From Nemertoderma westbladi (Eukaryota > Xenacoelomorpha > Nemertodermatida > Nemertodermatidae): a stretch of DNA of 55,989 nucleotides. The DNA lies in the NCBI GenBank assembly GCA_032718475.1, contig JAUCBJ010008385.1:1-55989 (forward strand), read 5' to 3'. Made by a program: the position numbers and the translations under genes. Every line of letters begins with the position of its first letter. Position 1 is the first letter of the stretch. Below are positions 43,525 to 54,475 of this stretch, piece after piece. The notes beneath the pieces were generated by a model. It worked only from the letters and a program-made list of their open reading frames with translations, did no database searches and had not been told where the DNA came from.

Positions 43525-46500
43525 TTACGTTGGGGAGTCCCTAGATGTTTGTTGGATTAGGGAGGTGGTCGTGGGAAGAGTATATTGCCTTCCATAGTTT
43601 CCGGAGAGTTCTCTGTCTCTTTCCAGTAAACATAAACGACCAACTGGGCGATTGAGTTGCTGTATCTCGAAGACAATTCCCAGTTTCTTAAAGTTACGTC
43701 GCATGACGACGAGTTCTACCGATTGCACCAAACCATCATCCGAGATATGAGTCTCGATGATACGACCTGCCTGCCACCGCTTACGTGGAAGATCTGAGTC
43801 CACAATAAGGACCATGTCTCCTGCGCTGACGTTTTCTTGCTGTGCAAACCACTTAGTTCGAAGTTGTAGCGTAGGCAGATAATGTTTTTCGAAATGGTCA
43901 GCGAAACGGCGGGATAACAACTGCATAAGTTGCCAAGTTTGCCGGCAGTATTCGTCTCCGTCCGTGATTTCCGATCGTGGGAGCATGGCTACAGGTTTCT
44001 TCAGTAGGAAGTGTGCGGGTGTTAGCGCTTCCAGGGAATCAGGACTCGATGAGACTGGCATAAGCGGTCTCTTGTTGAGATAGGCGGCGATTTCCTCCAT
44101 TAACGTCTGCAAAAGTTCGTTGGTGAGATACGCGCGGCACGGCGCTATAAAGTGAAATGCGGTCTTCACGCTCCTGATTAATCTCTCCCAACTTCCTCCC
44201 CACCAAGGGGCGTCGGCGGCGTTGAAGGTCCAGCTAGACGCTGTTACCCTTAGCTGATCGTCCACCTGTCTTTGGTTCCAATCTTTGACGTAAGCCTTGA
44301 TTTCATTGTTGGCACCAATGAAGTTCGTTCCCTTATCAGATCTCATCGTGTTACTAGTTCCAAAGCGAGCGATCTGTCGGCGTAAGCTCAATAGGAAGCT
44401 GTTAGTAGATAAATCGTTCACCATATCGAGATGGATAGCTCTACAAGTCATACAAACAAAGATGACACACCATCTCTTGACTATAGTCCTAGCACGATAT
44501 ACTTCAATAGGGCCAAATAAATCTACACCGGTATTAGTAAAGGGTGGTTCATAGAAGCTTACTCGTTCCCTAGGTAATTCTACCTCTCGCTGTGTTAAAG
44601 GCCTACTGAATGCTTTCCTACAGGGTATGCAGTTCCTAAGAACTTGGTTCAGAGCTCTACGGGGTTTATAAAAATAATAGCGAGTTCGAATTTCGCTAAG
44701 AACTCGTTCTCTACCAGCATGATAAAGCTTACTGTGAACATCTACAATCATCTTGATTTGTATTTCAAGATTTCTAATGAGTATGGGAAACTTAGTGTCA
44801 AAGGATAATGGAGCATTAGTTAGTCTTCCTCCAACACGTATTAACCCATCTATCATTGTGCTAGAGAAACGATCCCTTAAGCGCATCTGTGGATTTCTCA
44901 ACAACAGGAAATACTTATCGGAATCCTCATAGCATTGCAGGAGTCTCAGTATCTGCTTATTGGTTTCTTCATGCTCCTGGTAACTGATCTTCTCCTTCAG
45001 AAACCTGTCGGATATCTTGTATTTGGGAAGATCTTTAACAACATGGACCTGCGCAGATATCAGTGGGGCGGTATCACTAGTGGTCTTCGTCCTGGAGTAG
45101 TGATGATGAAAACATCGCTTTAAATATGTAACGGCCTTACAGAGCCGATTCCAGGAACTATAGTGATGTATCACTCTCTGCAGGAGGGGTGAGAGTCCTT
45201 GCGAGATGTCTGGCGTTCCAGATTTCCAATCTCTCTCTCGGATTTCTACAACAGACTTATTTGTGGCGGGGAATTGTAGATCCAAAGTGTCGTCTCCGGA
45301 AGTGTGTAGTACCGACAGATCTATCACAGGTTTAAATAACTTCGATTTACTCGCCCAGGTTTTAGGTTTGACTTTCTCCGCTCCCTTGGCTTGTCTAATC
45401 TCAGCAGTGGTAAGATGAGGAGGCCATTCATCCTCTTCTTTGCTTAGAAAGTCGGGTCCATTTAACCAGTCTGGAGTATCTATCAGTTCTTTCGGAGTTG
45501 CTCCCCTGGAGGCGATGTCGGCTGGATTAATCGTCTCAGGGCAATGTCTCCATTGATCTATCTTCGTACGACTAAGTATAATGGCTACTCTGTTGGTAAC
45601 GAAGACGCTGAACTGACAAACTTCATTGGTTATATACTCCAGCACGAGTAAAGCATCGGTCCAATAGACAGTTTTCTCCAGTGGATAGTCGATCTGTTCT
45701 GTTACATTCCGGCTGATGGCTGTAGCGTATAGAGCCGCCTTTAACTCCGCTCGAGGAACTTTCAACTTGTTGTTTATCAAGGCCTTAGAGGTAACCAAGG
45801 CGACTTTAATTCCATCCGGAGTTTCAACTCTCAGGTAGGCTACTATACCTATTCCCATATCGCTGGCGTCTCCAAACACATGGAGTTGATAGGAATACGT
45901 AGGGAGAACATGACAAAAATATGAACGCAAAATTATAAAGTTCTCGATGGCTGGTAGAGAATCTTCCCATTTCATCCACTTCTTTAATAGTTCTCCCTTA
46001 AGTGGATCGTCCCATGAGTGGTTTTCAAGCCACATTTGTTGTACTAAACTCCGAGCAATCAATATAACTGGGCTAATAAATCCCAATGGATCGAAATAAG
46101 TGCTCAGGATACTTAAACAAATCCGTTTAGTCCGAACTGGATTATCTCGCCGTTTTAGCTGGAAAAACAGGATATCTCTCTCTGTGTCCCATTTCAAACC
46201 CAGTGTCTTGGTTTCTGGAAGATCGTCTTTGATTAGGTCTAGATCTTTAACTCCTCGGTCTTCTACCGGGATTGATTCCAGAAACTCACGGGAGTTGCTG
46301 GTGAATTTAGTTAATCGAAATCCACCTCTTTTCAAGCACTCTACCGTTCCTTTGGCGACATCAATGGCTTCTTCCACCGATGGGAGGGACTTTAAGTTGT
46401 TGTCCATGTATATATCCCGTTTGATGTTGTCGATAACCTCTTTAGAGAAGGCGTCCCGGTTGTCATCAGCAGTGGTGCGCACAACTGAGCAGGCGTTTGA

Positions 46501-49500
46501 AGGGCTCGAGATGATCCCAAAAGCCTGGATGGTCATCCAATACTCCACGGGTTTCTGGTTGAGGTCTCCTTCAGGCCACCACAGAAATCGTAGGCTGTCT
46601 CGATCCCTATCCAGCGCCTTGACTTGTAAGAACATGCCTTCTATATCGGAGGCGAAAGCGATTGAATATTGTCGTAATCTTAAGAGTATTCCCAACAAGG
46701 ATTGGAGTAAGTTGGGTCCTGGTAACAACTCGGAATTAAGGGATTGGCCCATGTAGAGGGCGGAGCCGTCAAATACTACCCAGACTTCATTGGGTTTACC
46801 GGGTTTGGGAACGTAATGATGTGTTAGATAGTATGTTCTCTCAGTTATGGGTGTTTCTTCCGGTACTCGCTCCGCATATCCCTTGCTAATAAATTTCTTC
46901 AACTGAGTCTTGTACATTTCCTTAGCTGAAGCATTTGCCGTAAGGCGTCGATGTAGTTGCGCAATTCTTTTCTCCGCCAAGGGCCGGTTGTTTATAAATT
47001 TAGGATCTCGCTTTCGAAATGGTAGACCGATTTCATATCTACCTTGATCTTTAAGAAAATGTGTAGTTGTCTCCTGGATCTGCGTGGCTCTTTCTTCTTC
47101 TACCGATAGGGCCTTATCGTAGGAATTGGGCTCTACAGCCTCTTGAGTAAAGAATCGTACGGCGTGTTCATCGCGAGTCTTCGCGTTGTAGCGGTCTATC
47201 ACTTCATTAAGTTCGTCGTTGTACTCAACTTGTTCTGCTGGATGAATGAGGTGACATAGGTTCACTTGGTTTTGCCAAGTTTCGTTTTCTGTAAGGAGGT
47301 CGATGGTCTTCTCCTCATCGAAGAGTTGGTGGATGTCGTCATTATCTGAGGAGTATGGTGTTCCCTCAGTTATGTCGTCTACTTCACTGAACTCCTCTTC
47401 CAATTCACTTACTTGGTATACCTGTTCTTTGGGTAACCTTTCCATGAGAGTTCTACGGGAAGGGCCAGTAAAGTACCAACCTACTCTAGTTCTTCCCGCA
47501 TAGGCTTGTAGTGGTTGCGGTTGAGCAGGCCGTTTCTCCAAAGTCTCAAGCGCCTCATGCGCATTTTGGCCGATGAGTATTTGCACTCCAGGGTAGTCTG
47601 TGTTAAATCTAGGTATCTTAAGCTGCTGGGTGAAATCATCCTCATCCCAGTTATAAGGTTCCACTTGGCTGGTAGCGAAGTTCTTTATCGCCACCATTTT
47701 TACTGACCTTATGCTGTGTTCTCCTAGTTCATCCTGGGGGGTGGACAACGCACCTACATAATAATCTGCTATTACTGTAGATTTCCAAACCTGCATAATT
47801 CCTGACATGTTTAACTTAGTTCGGAACTTGGGTTGTCCAGCAAAGATGTCTTCGGCTAGTTCTTTGTCAATGAATGTTCCTGTGCTGCCAGAGTCAAGGA
47901 GGGCGTTCACTATATAACTCTTTTTAGGCCCGTGGACTCTCAACTGCACTACGGGAAATTCTCGGATTCCTACATTGGAAGTTGGTGCTTTCCAAGATGG
48001 TTGTCGGTCAGGAGTAGTTAGGGGGGGCTCACTGTCGGTGTCCTTTTCATACGTAAGTGCTCGATACACTGCGGTATTTATTAGGTAACAGGATTCGTTT
48101 TCGTCGGAGAATTCATCAGTATAGAATCCTTCCATCTCAGAACTTTGGTCCGTGTCGTTCACATCACTGAATTGGACATGTAGTTCGGGCTCACTTACCT
48201 GACTCAGGCTGTTTCTTTCGAATTCAGTGTGCAACAAGTTATGATGTTTCGCGCCGCACTTTGCACACCTTGCGTCGGAGTAACAGGTCCGCCGTTGGTG
48301 TCCTTGTCTGAGGCAATTATAACACAACCGCTTATCCCACATGACTTCACGTCTATCTTGTAGTGATTTCTTTAAAAATTTATCACACACACTTAAATGG
48401 TGGGGCCCGTCGCACAGCGCACATTTTGGTTTGATGTTACTCACCTTACCTTGGGTAACGTTGTGCACTCTCGTTCTTTCCTCGGGCTTTCTTCCGTGAA
48501 CTCTATTAGGAGACGTAGGAGGAGTTTTTGTTACCTGTTCTCTCCTGTCATTGGTTCGAGACTTAAATTTACTTACGTCTTTAGACGCTTTGTTAACATA
48601 GTAAGATCTTTCAGTGTCTTTCCCACTGTCCTCTTCTTGAGAAGCCTGACTTTCGCCATCATCTGTATAACACACTGGTGTTACCTTTCTCCTAGAAACG
48701 GGTTTTTCACTTACCTTATTTTCCGGTGTCTTCTCTCTGGACTGCTTTAGGAGCTGTAACTTTACCTCTCCATCTAAGAATGACATGAGATCAGCCATGG
48801 TAGGGTCTCTTCGTTGTTGTTCCATCATATATAAGACTTTCTTGTCCCAGCGTGTACCTACTCCACCCTTTGGTAAAGTAGAGGCCACGGCTCCAATAAC
48901 CATAGAACTCTGATATTCATGAGACTTACCTAGCCAATCTAATTGTCTACAGATCTCCTGAATCTCATCGGAAAACTCTATAATCCCGCTGCTAATGAAC
49001 TTTCGGGGCGTTACCAATTTTGCATACAAATGCCTAGCTATGTTATTCCTATTACCATACCTGATGTTTAGTGTATCCCAAACTTGTCTTAATCCATCTG
49101 GATGTCCAATAAACTTTAACGCCATTAACTTGGGAGATCCTTCCAAGCACTCGATGAGGAATCTCAGTTTCTCTCCGTTAGATAGCACAGAGTTCTGTAT
49201 GTTATCTTTGTAATATTCATTAAAAGGTAACCATTTCATCTCATCTCCATTGAACTTGACGATCTCTCCCACCTTTACCGCTTGACGGGCTTCGGTTCTA
49301 GCCATTTGACGCGTAAAACTTTCTTGGGCCATCGTGTTATTTAATATCGAGTTATCGGTATATAAATTTCTCGGATTATGATCAGGTCTATATGGAATAT
49401 CATTGTCAACAGGTTTATAATTACCCTTAATAGGGTTTACTATAGGAGTTTCTACTTCACTAGCAGTATAGATGCGTGTAGGCTCCACACCTTGCGCATG

Positions 49501-50250
49501 AAATACTTCAGACCTAACAGGTTGACACATTGTTACCGGGGTTGGTGGTATACCCCTTTGGGTATTTACTAATTTATCGCGTTCTAACGCGATACTCTGC
49601 TGCACTTCTTGCAACTCTAACCTACTTTCCCTTACTGTGCCCTTGAACTGTTGAACAGTCTCCTGCATCTGCCCGAGCAGGAGATCCATCCCCCGCCGTC
49701 TCTCATCCACCCACTCAACCGCCGAAGCGGGAGCCGCCAACATAGTAGCGGGTGGATGGGGGACAACGGGCGACAAATCATTGATATTTCGCTCGGAGTC
49801 CAGGACAGGAACTGTCTCATGGGCTGTTCTGCTGGGCACAGGTAGTTTAGTGCTATGCAAAGGGAATTTAGGGGTAGGTTCTGGGAGTACAGGTGTCTCT
49901 ATCACCGAAGGGGTGGCTTCGAGAACAGGCCTAATTATTTCAGGCTCATCTACTATAGTAGGGAGTCTTGCTGCCCTAATAATTTGGTCTGTGGGTTCTG
50001 TACTACCTAAGTTTGTGCTAGCTAGTTGCCTTCTCACAGCTGGGGGCAAATCAGGCAATTTCTGACGGTGAGGCATTCTTCTACGTCTGTTGGAACGAGA
50101 TCTATTTCCTCCGCCTTCAGGATCGGTGGTATCGCCTTTATCCGATGATGTAAAGCCCTGTCGCTTGGGGGTGGATCGACTTATCATCTGCCACTGAGTA
50201 GCTGTTCTCTGTTTATCTATGTAGTCTTGCTTCTCTTGCAGATTTTCCAA
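43525..50250 (-). CDS. BEL/Pao LTR retrotransposon gag-pol polyprotein
   Basis: A single 2241-codon frame in standard BEL order. It starts with a charged N-terminus. The gag DUF1759-type region is about 318-500. CCHC knuckles follow, including CYNCLRQGHQRRTC at 643-656, with flanking Cys/His pairs at 610-622 and 662-670. The aspartic protease has LLDSGS at 785. The reverse transcriptase has DIEGMF with D1202, but its second box reads YMDN (1281-1284) instead of the usual YxDD. RNase H has D1461, E1502 and D1532. The integrase has an HHCC finger (H1839, H1844, C1874, C1877) and D1910, D1972 and E2022, then a C-terminal DUF5641-like domain. There are no internal stops, so insertion is fairly recent. 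The first codon given is TTG; the frame is open further upstream (QWQEAERRASEETTQLE) into the Ala/Glu-coding repeat, so the true start is not known. Confidence 0.93.
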   Translation of the reverse strand: MENLQEKQDYIDKQRTATQWQMISRSTPKRQGFTSSDKGDTTDPEGGGNRSRSNRRRRMPHRQKLPDLPPAVRRQLASTNLGSTEPTDQIIRAARLPTIVDEPEIIRPVLEATPSVIETPVLPEPTPKFPLHSTKLPVPSRTAHETVPVLDSERNINDLSPVVPHPPATMLAAPASAVEWVDERRRGMDLLLGQMQETVQQFKGTVRESRLELQEVQQSIALERDKLVNTQRGIPPTPVTMCQPVRSEVFHAQGVEPTRIYTASEVETPIVNPIKGNYKPVDNDIPYRPDHNPRNLYTDNSILNNTMAQESFTRQMARTEARQAVKVGEIVKFNGDEMKWLPFNEYYKDNIQNSVLSNGEKLRFLIECLEGSPKLMALKFIGHPDGLRQVWDTLNIRYGNRNNIARHLYAKLVTPRKFISSGIIEFSDEIQEICRQLDWLGKSHEYQSSMVIGAVASTLPKGGVGTRWDKKVLYMMEQQRRDPTMADLMSFLDGEVKLQLLKQSREKTPENKVSEKPVSRRKVTPVCYTDDGESQASQEEDSGKDTERSYYVNKASKDVSKFKSRTNDRREQVTKTPPTSPNRVHGRKPEERTRVHNVTQGKVSNIKPKCALCDGPHHLSVCDKFLKKSLQDRREVMWDKRLCYNCLRQGHQRRTCYSDARCAKCGAKHHNLLHTEFERNSLSQVSEPELHVQFSDVNDTDQSSEMEGFYTDEFSDENESCYLINTAVYRALTYEKDTDSEPPLTTPDRQPSWKAPTSNVGIREFPVVQLRVHGPKKSYIVNALLDSGSTGTFIDKELAEDIFAGQPKFRTKLNMSGIMQVWKSTVIADYYVGALSTPQDELGEHSIRSVKMVAIKNFATSQVEPYNWDEDDFTQQLKIPRFNTDYPGVQILIGQNAHEALETLEKRPAQPQPLQAYAGRTRVGWYFTGPSRRTLMERLPKEQVYQVSELEEEFSEVDDITEGTPYSSDNDDIHQLFDEEKTIDLLTENETWQNQVNLCHLIHPAEQVEYNDELNEVIDRYNAKTRDEHAVRFFTQEAVEPNSYDKALSVEEERATQIQETTTHFLKDQGRYEIGLPFRKRDPKFINNRPLAEKRIAQLHRRLTANASAKEMYKTQLKKFISKGYAERVPEETPITERTYYLTHHYVPKPGKPNEVWVVFDGSALYMGQSLNSELLPGPNLLQSLLGILLRLRQYSIAFASDIEGMFLQVKALDRDRDSLRFLWWPEGDLNQKPVEYWMTIQAFGIISSPSNACSVVRTTADDNRDAFSKEVIDNIKRDIYMDNNLKSLPSVEEAIDVAKGTVECLKRGGFRLTKFTSNSREFLESIPVEDRGVKDLDLIKDDLPETKTLGLKWDTERDILFFQLKRRDNPVRTKRICLSILSTYFDPLGFISPVILIARSLVQQMWLENHSWDDPLKGELLKKWMKWEDSLPAIENFIILRSYFCHVLPTYSYQLHVFGDASDMGIGIVAYLRVETPDGIKVALVTSKALINNKLKVPRAELKAALYATAISRNVTEQIDYPLEKTVYWTDALLVLEYITNEVCQFSVFVTNRVAIILSRTKIDQWRHCPETINPADIASRGATPKELIDTPDWLNGPDFLSKEEDEWPPHLTTAEIRQAKGAEKVKPKTWASKSKLFKPVIDLSVLHTSGDDTLDLQFPATNKSVVEIRERDWKSGTPDISQGLSPLLQRVIHHYSSWNRLCKAVTYLKRCFHHHYSRTKTTSDTAPLISAQVHVVKDLPKYKISDRFLKEKISYQEHEETNKQILRLLQCYEDSDKYFLLLRNPQMRLRDRFSSTMIDGLIRVGGRLTNAPLSFDTKFPILIRNLEIQIKMIVDVHSKLYHAGRERVLSEIRTRYYFYKPRRALNQVLRNCIPCRKAFSRPLTQREVELPRERVSFYEPPFTNTGVDLFGPIEVYRARTIVKRWCVIFVCMTCRAIHLDMVNDLSTNSFLLSLRRQIARFGTSNTMRSDKGTNFIGANNEIKAYVKDWNQRQVDDQLRVTASSWTFNAADAPWWGGSWERLIRSVKTAFHFIAPCRAYLTNELLQTLMEEIAAYLNKRPLMPVSSSPDSLEALTPAHFLLKKPVAMLPRSEITDGDEYCRQTWQLMQLLSRRFADHFEKHYLPTLQLRTKWFAQQENVSAGDMVLIVDSDLPRKRWQAGRIIETHISDDGLVQSVELVVMRRNFKKLGIVFEIQQLNRPVGRLCLLERDRELSGNYGRQYTLPTTTSLIQQTSRDSPT

Positions 50251-50269
50251 CTCTAGTTGGGTGGTCTCT

Positions 50270-51016
50270 TCAGATGCTCTCCGTTCTGCTTCTTGCCACT
50301 GCCTCTGCCGCTTTTCTTTCCGCTTCTGCCGCTGCCACTGCCGCCTTTCTTTCCACTTCTACCGCCTTTCTTTCCGCTTCTGCCGCCTTTCTTTCTGCTT
50401 CTGCCTCTGCCGCTGCTGCCGCTGCCGCTGCCACTTTTCTTTCCACTTCTACCGCCTTTCTTTCCGCCTCTACCTCTGCCGCTGCCGCTGCCGCTGCCGC
50501 TGTAGTTTGTTTGAGTCGGGACTCTTTCTGCGCCTTATAGAGGTCATTTCGGCACTTCTGAATTTTGTTGTCAGTCCAGGAGGCCCTTTTCCTGTTTCGA
50601 GGGTATACAAGAACTGTTTCTGCAGCTGCTAACTTAACTGCTTCTGTGAAGGCAGTATAGCCCTCACAGTGATCTGCCGCCTCAGAGGCAAGAACCTCGT
50701 ACCTGTTGCTCAGCTGTAGTGTGAAGCTGGATCTCACACTTGGCTGTTGCAACAGAGAGGACCAGTCATGCCGCGGCAAGGCAGATTTCGTTGTTCTGCT
50801 AGCACGCAGACTAAGTCTTACCTTGGCCACAATAAGGCGGTGATCACTGGAGAAGGGTCGTAGTGTAAATACATTACAGTCTTGTATAGAGCTCCTGTAT
50901 TTCCTACGAAACAGGATATGGTCTATCTGGGACTTGTGACCACTGGGTCCACTATTAGTCCATAGCTTTCCAGTTCGCTTCTTGAACTGGGTACCAGCCG
51001 TCAAGTCAAGAACCAA
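50270..51016 (-). pseudogene. LINE endonuclease fragment fused to a repeat-coded Ala/Glu tail
   Basis: 248 codons. The N-terminal part has SGHKSQIDHILFRRKYRSSI and FSSDHRLIVAKVRL. That is the C-terminal half of an exonuclease-endonuclease-phosphatase domain of a non-LTR retrotransposon, with the catalytic SDH triplet. Next comes the usual linker (AETVLVYPRNRKRASW). Instead of reverse transcriptase there follows low-complexity AAAAAAAAEVEAERKAVEVE and similar from a GCGGCA/GAAAGA repeat (about 50300-50505), then a stop 20 bp before the BEL frame's first reported codon. The 5' half of the endonuclease is missing. The BEL gag frame overlaps this tail in a different phase, so the boundary between the two elements lies in the repeat. 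Confidence 0.75.
50300..50505. repeat. purine-rich imperfect repeat at the LINE/BEL junction
   Basis: On the minus strand it is a mixture of GCGGCAGAAGCGGAAAGAAA and GGCGGTAGAAGTGGAAAGAA units. It encodes an Ala/Glu/Arg/Lys tail in one frame and Lys/Arg/Gln-rich sequence in the BEL gag frame. Confidence 0.8.
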
Positions 51017-51399
51017 TCACAGCATAGTTCCAGTCCACTCTCCTGCTTGTGGGGAGAGACACGTAGTCTGCGAGTCTTGGCATACGGTTCATATAGGGCA
51101 AATCGGGCATGTCTGTCCGTCCGTCCGTCTGTCTGGTAAATGTTTGAACGCGAATTTCTCGGCATCGCTGGTTCGGAATTGAACCAAATATATTTAGGGT
51201 GATCTAATGATAAGGCCAATTCTTTTTATAACAACCTATGCGGCAACTTTTTATGTATATTTCCATAGTACTCATGGAATAACACAATAAGGCCATTGTT
51301 TTATAATGTGTTCTATGCTGCATAGTAAAACTTTAAATACGTTACAAACGACTTATTCATTATGTCTGTTGAAATTGAAATTGCTGAAAACTGGTTCTC
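51017..51399. other. spacer, nothing recognised
   Basis: Sequence upstream of the LINE fragment. It includes a short CCGTCCGTCCGTCTGTCTGG run (51118-51137) and small open frames without coding support. No 5' LTR matching the 43.0-43.5 kb candidate is present. Confidence 0.5.
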
Positions 51400-51515
51400 A
51401 TTTATCTATCAATTACGGATGCAAGGTAGAGCATTCGTGTCGAAACGAAAACTGCCCTGGTCCCCCTGCAGGAATCGAACCCACGACCAGCAGATCGATG
51501 TGAATTCAAGGCAAT
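51400..51515 (-). mobile_element. tRNA-derived SINE remnant
   Basis: On the minus strand, GGTCGTGGGTTCGATTCCTG matches the T-arm/B-box consensus of tRNA genes (GGTTCGANTCC), followed by CAGGGGGACCAGGGCAG. The 5' half with the A box is not recognisable, so this is a truncated SINE and not a functional tRNA. Confidence 0.55.
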
Positions 51516-51689
51516 GGATATTTTTTTACATTTTATCTTAAGATATGATGTCTAAAAATCACTAGCATATTTAATGTAAATAGCTTACATGACCTCATAT
51601 AAAACAAATCTGTCACGTAGGTTCTTATGAAAAACCCAAATCAGGCGTTTGAGTTGTTTTACCGAGTTATAAATTATAATTGGTAGGCC

Positions 51690-51749
51690 CCCGGTCCCGG
51701 TCCCGGTCCCGGTCCCGGTCCCGGTCCCGGTCCCGGTCCCGGTCCCGGC
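51690..51749. repeat. (GGTCCC)n microsatellite
   Basis: About ten perfect hexanucleotide copies in otherwise AT-rich sequence. Confidence 0.96.
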
Positions 51750-51999
51750 CCTACTTAAGTTGTTTTAAAAGAAAACAGAAAATAGCAGTAAAAACAACTT
51801 AAGCGCCAAATTGTGCACAAAAATTAATATTGCGGAGTAAAAGATGCACATATGAAATGTTTAACGTTACAGGTCGAAAGTATAAACAGTGCTGAACATT
51901 TTAGTCGAAAACACAATAAAAAATAACCAAAATCCGAATTTTAAGCAACAAATCGTCGTTCCTGAACAATTTTGATTTTGGCGCTTGTGTTGTTCTTTC

Positions 52000-53044
52000 A
52001 AAACAGGGACGACATTTATAGCATGGGGTATTGGGTCCGAGCCACGAAGTTGGCGGAGCCTTTGCGAACTGGCGCTATCTCTTAGGGGGGTAGGTAAATT
52101 ATGGCAAATAGTTCATTCAATAATTGTACTGTATGTCATCATCGTCGCTACGATTTTGACTTACTTATAACTTCGTCGGATTTAAAGCTGTCCATTCGAA
52201 AATTAGTAGACATCAATTAGACCATAAGTTTAGTTTTTTAGGGACTTTCTTTCAGACACCATCAAATCCTAAGTCTCTCGCTAGAGGGCTACATCTCTAG
52301 ACATTAAATATCCTTACATTTCATTGCTTTAAACCCGTTCTAGCTGAAACTTGGCATATTTGTACTAGACCATTAACTGTGTCATTCAAAGGAGGCTCAT
52401 CCATCTGCAGTTCTCTAGTATGCCGCTAGAGGGCGAAATATCTCAAAGTGCAATCATTGATTTAGCTGAAACGTACTTGTCAGATATGTGCTAGAACACG
52501 TCCAGTGTGTTTGCCGGGCTAGGAATCAGTCCAACCAGTTCCACCTCACCACTATTCCAGCAAAGTGTAATTCTATAGGACAAGCAATAGTGTTAGGAGG
52601 CCCTAGAGTAATAAGACAGCTTGCTTATTGTTTATCTCGCAAAATGATTGCCTAAGTATTTAATGGAGATTCTTTAGAATAAATATAGCTAAATAATTTT
52701 GTTGAGACATCGACATGGTAAAGTAAATTAATATTTCAGTATCAATCTAAAACGGCATAAGGTAAGTTATAATGTCGTACAAATTGGGTCGCCTCCACGC
52801 CTAAAATATATTACTTTTAAAACACAAATTTTCTATTAATACCTGCCTGTGAACAATCCACTGTGTACCTTTGGGTTGGGGTGCAGATTAAGAGGGGGTT
52901 GAAAGCGAGCAACTTTCCCCTCGATAATTTATTTGCGGTTTGGTTAATTTCTTAAATACCGATTTTGTGATAGAATTGCTAAATTTTAATTTGTATCTCA
53001 GAACTGAGCCTCGTGCTGCGCGAAGGCCGCACGAACGTGTCCTA
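52000..53044 (-). mobile_element. pearl-like interspersed element, copy B
   Basis: Inverted copy of 33472-34432, sharing GGCTCAGTT, TATCACAAAATCGGTATTTA, GCTCGCTTTCAACCCCCTCT and the right-end CATGCTATAAATGT, with indels. Core motifs on this strand appear as TCTCGCTAGAGGGCTACA (52276) and TGCCGCTAGAGGGCGAAATA (52421). No protein is encoded. Confidence 0.75.
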
Positions 53045-54469
53045 TTTGTTGAGATTACTACCCCAGCTAGTTTACTTAAGCAGTGATAACCAACCCAGCT
53101 CCTCCTGCCTGCAAGCCACCTCAAGAGATGATTGGTCTGCCAGTAGCAGCATTGCTAACACTTTACTCTCAGCGTGACAGCGGTCGTCTTCGAGACGAGA
53201 GCTTTCGATCGATATACAGTATCATTGGCTCCGATTGGTGCTGGTGTGTCGAAACGTATAGCTGGACAGACAAACATACATTGCATATTTATATATATTG
53301 GATGCGCTATTTAGGTAACCAATGAGTATATTTAACAGCTCAAAATATTTGTGTCATCGGCAAAAATAACTGCAATTAGTGGTTGGTCATTCCGTGATAT
53401 TGTTAATGTAAAGCATTAAAATAGTATAACTCACAGCGCGAAATTATTACATATTCTAACAGATATTAATATAGTATTAAAAAATAAAATTATACACAAA
53501 ATATAGACCAGAAATGAAAACAAACTTGAAATATAATACATAAACAATAAATGCTACTCTAAACCACAATAAAGTGATTGGAAATTAGGAAAATAATCTT
53601 ATTCGACAAAATTGACTCTAAACAATTTATAAGTAAACGACGTATAATGAATAAATTTAGATCTTTATTACTACAAATACCTGGATGGAAGTGAAACAAA
53701 GGCAACTTATTTTCCTTATGTTTCTTGTAATTATGCATACCGCTACTATCAGCATACCCAACGCCTACCGGTACTGCCAGGAAGTACAGTAAGTTTGAAT
53801 GAATCCTTTTACCAGTACAATCTGGTTTACTGCGGGCTGATATGGGAGGCGTGAATAACCGGATGTGTAATTAAAATTACGTATTCATGAAACCAATATG
53901 ACCATTCTAAATAATTTTATTCCAAAATTGTAACATTACTCAACGCCGTTAGTATTGGTTACCACGTAAACAATGGGTGGAAATTTGCCTGACCTAGCTA
54001 TATTATTATAACATGGCTCCAAACGCCACCATAAATATAAGCTAACTTTTTTATAACATAATTTATGTCATTTTTACATTTATTTGTACAGCGACTAATA
54101 TAATTTGTGCAGTTTCTATCACTTAACAATCATTTCGTAATGTTACAATTTTGGAATAAAACTACATACATACTTGTTGCAAAGTACTTTACAGTGTTCT
54201 GATCCTCGTGGCTTTATTTTCACTCACTCACTAACGTTCGTTCTTGTAACAAAGCCACTCGGATCATCACACTGTAAAGTTCTACTTTACACACAATTAT
54301 GTAAATAGTTATTACACTCTATTTCCTATGCATTCAATAATTTAAAACGATAAAAATATCGCCTTTTCACCAGTTTATTCCGAGATATATGTATTTCTCC
54401 CTGAGTATAATAATATAGTAAATTTACTTTTCACACCTGACAGTTTTTACTCCAAGATATATATATTTT
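53045..54469. other. spacer with two small inverted-repeat elements
   Basis: Mostly AT-rich with no supported gene. At 53915-54161 a 25-bp perfect inverted repeat (TTTTATTCCAAAATTG, TAACATTAC and complement) brackets about 200 bp, like a MITE. At 54181-54298 an imperfect palindrome pairs AAAGTACTTTACAGTG and GATCCTCGTGGCTTT with their complements. Confidence 0.6.
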
Positions 54470-54475
54470 TTTATT
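54470..54475 (-). promoter_or_regulatory. candidate polyadenylation signal for the channel gene
   Basis: AATAAA on the minus strand, about 230 bp after the channel stop codon. It is the only exact match seen close downstream; use of it is inference. Confidence 0.4.

Noticed and set aside
46100-46756. 218-codon plus-strand frame antisense to the BEL pol
   Set aside because: No recognisable domain; it is a shadow of the reverse transcriptase coding region.
51440-51500. Possible tRNA gene on the minus strand
   Set aside because: Only the T-arm/B-box region is recognisable; no A box or complete cloverleaf, so a SINE remnant is the better reading.
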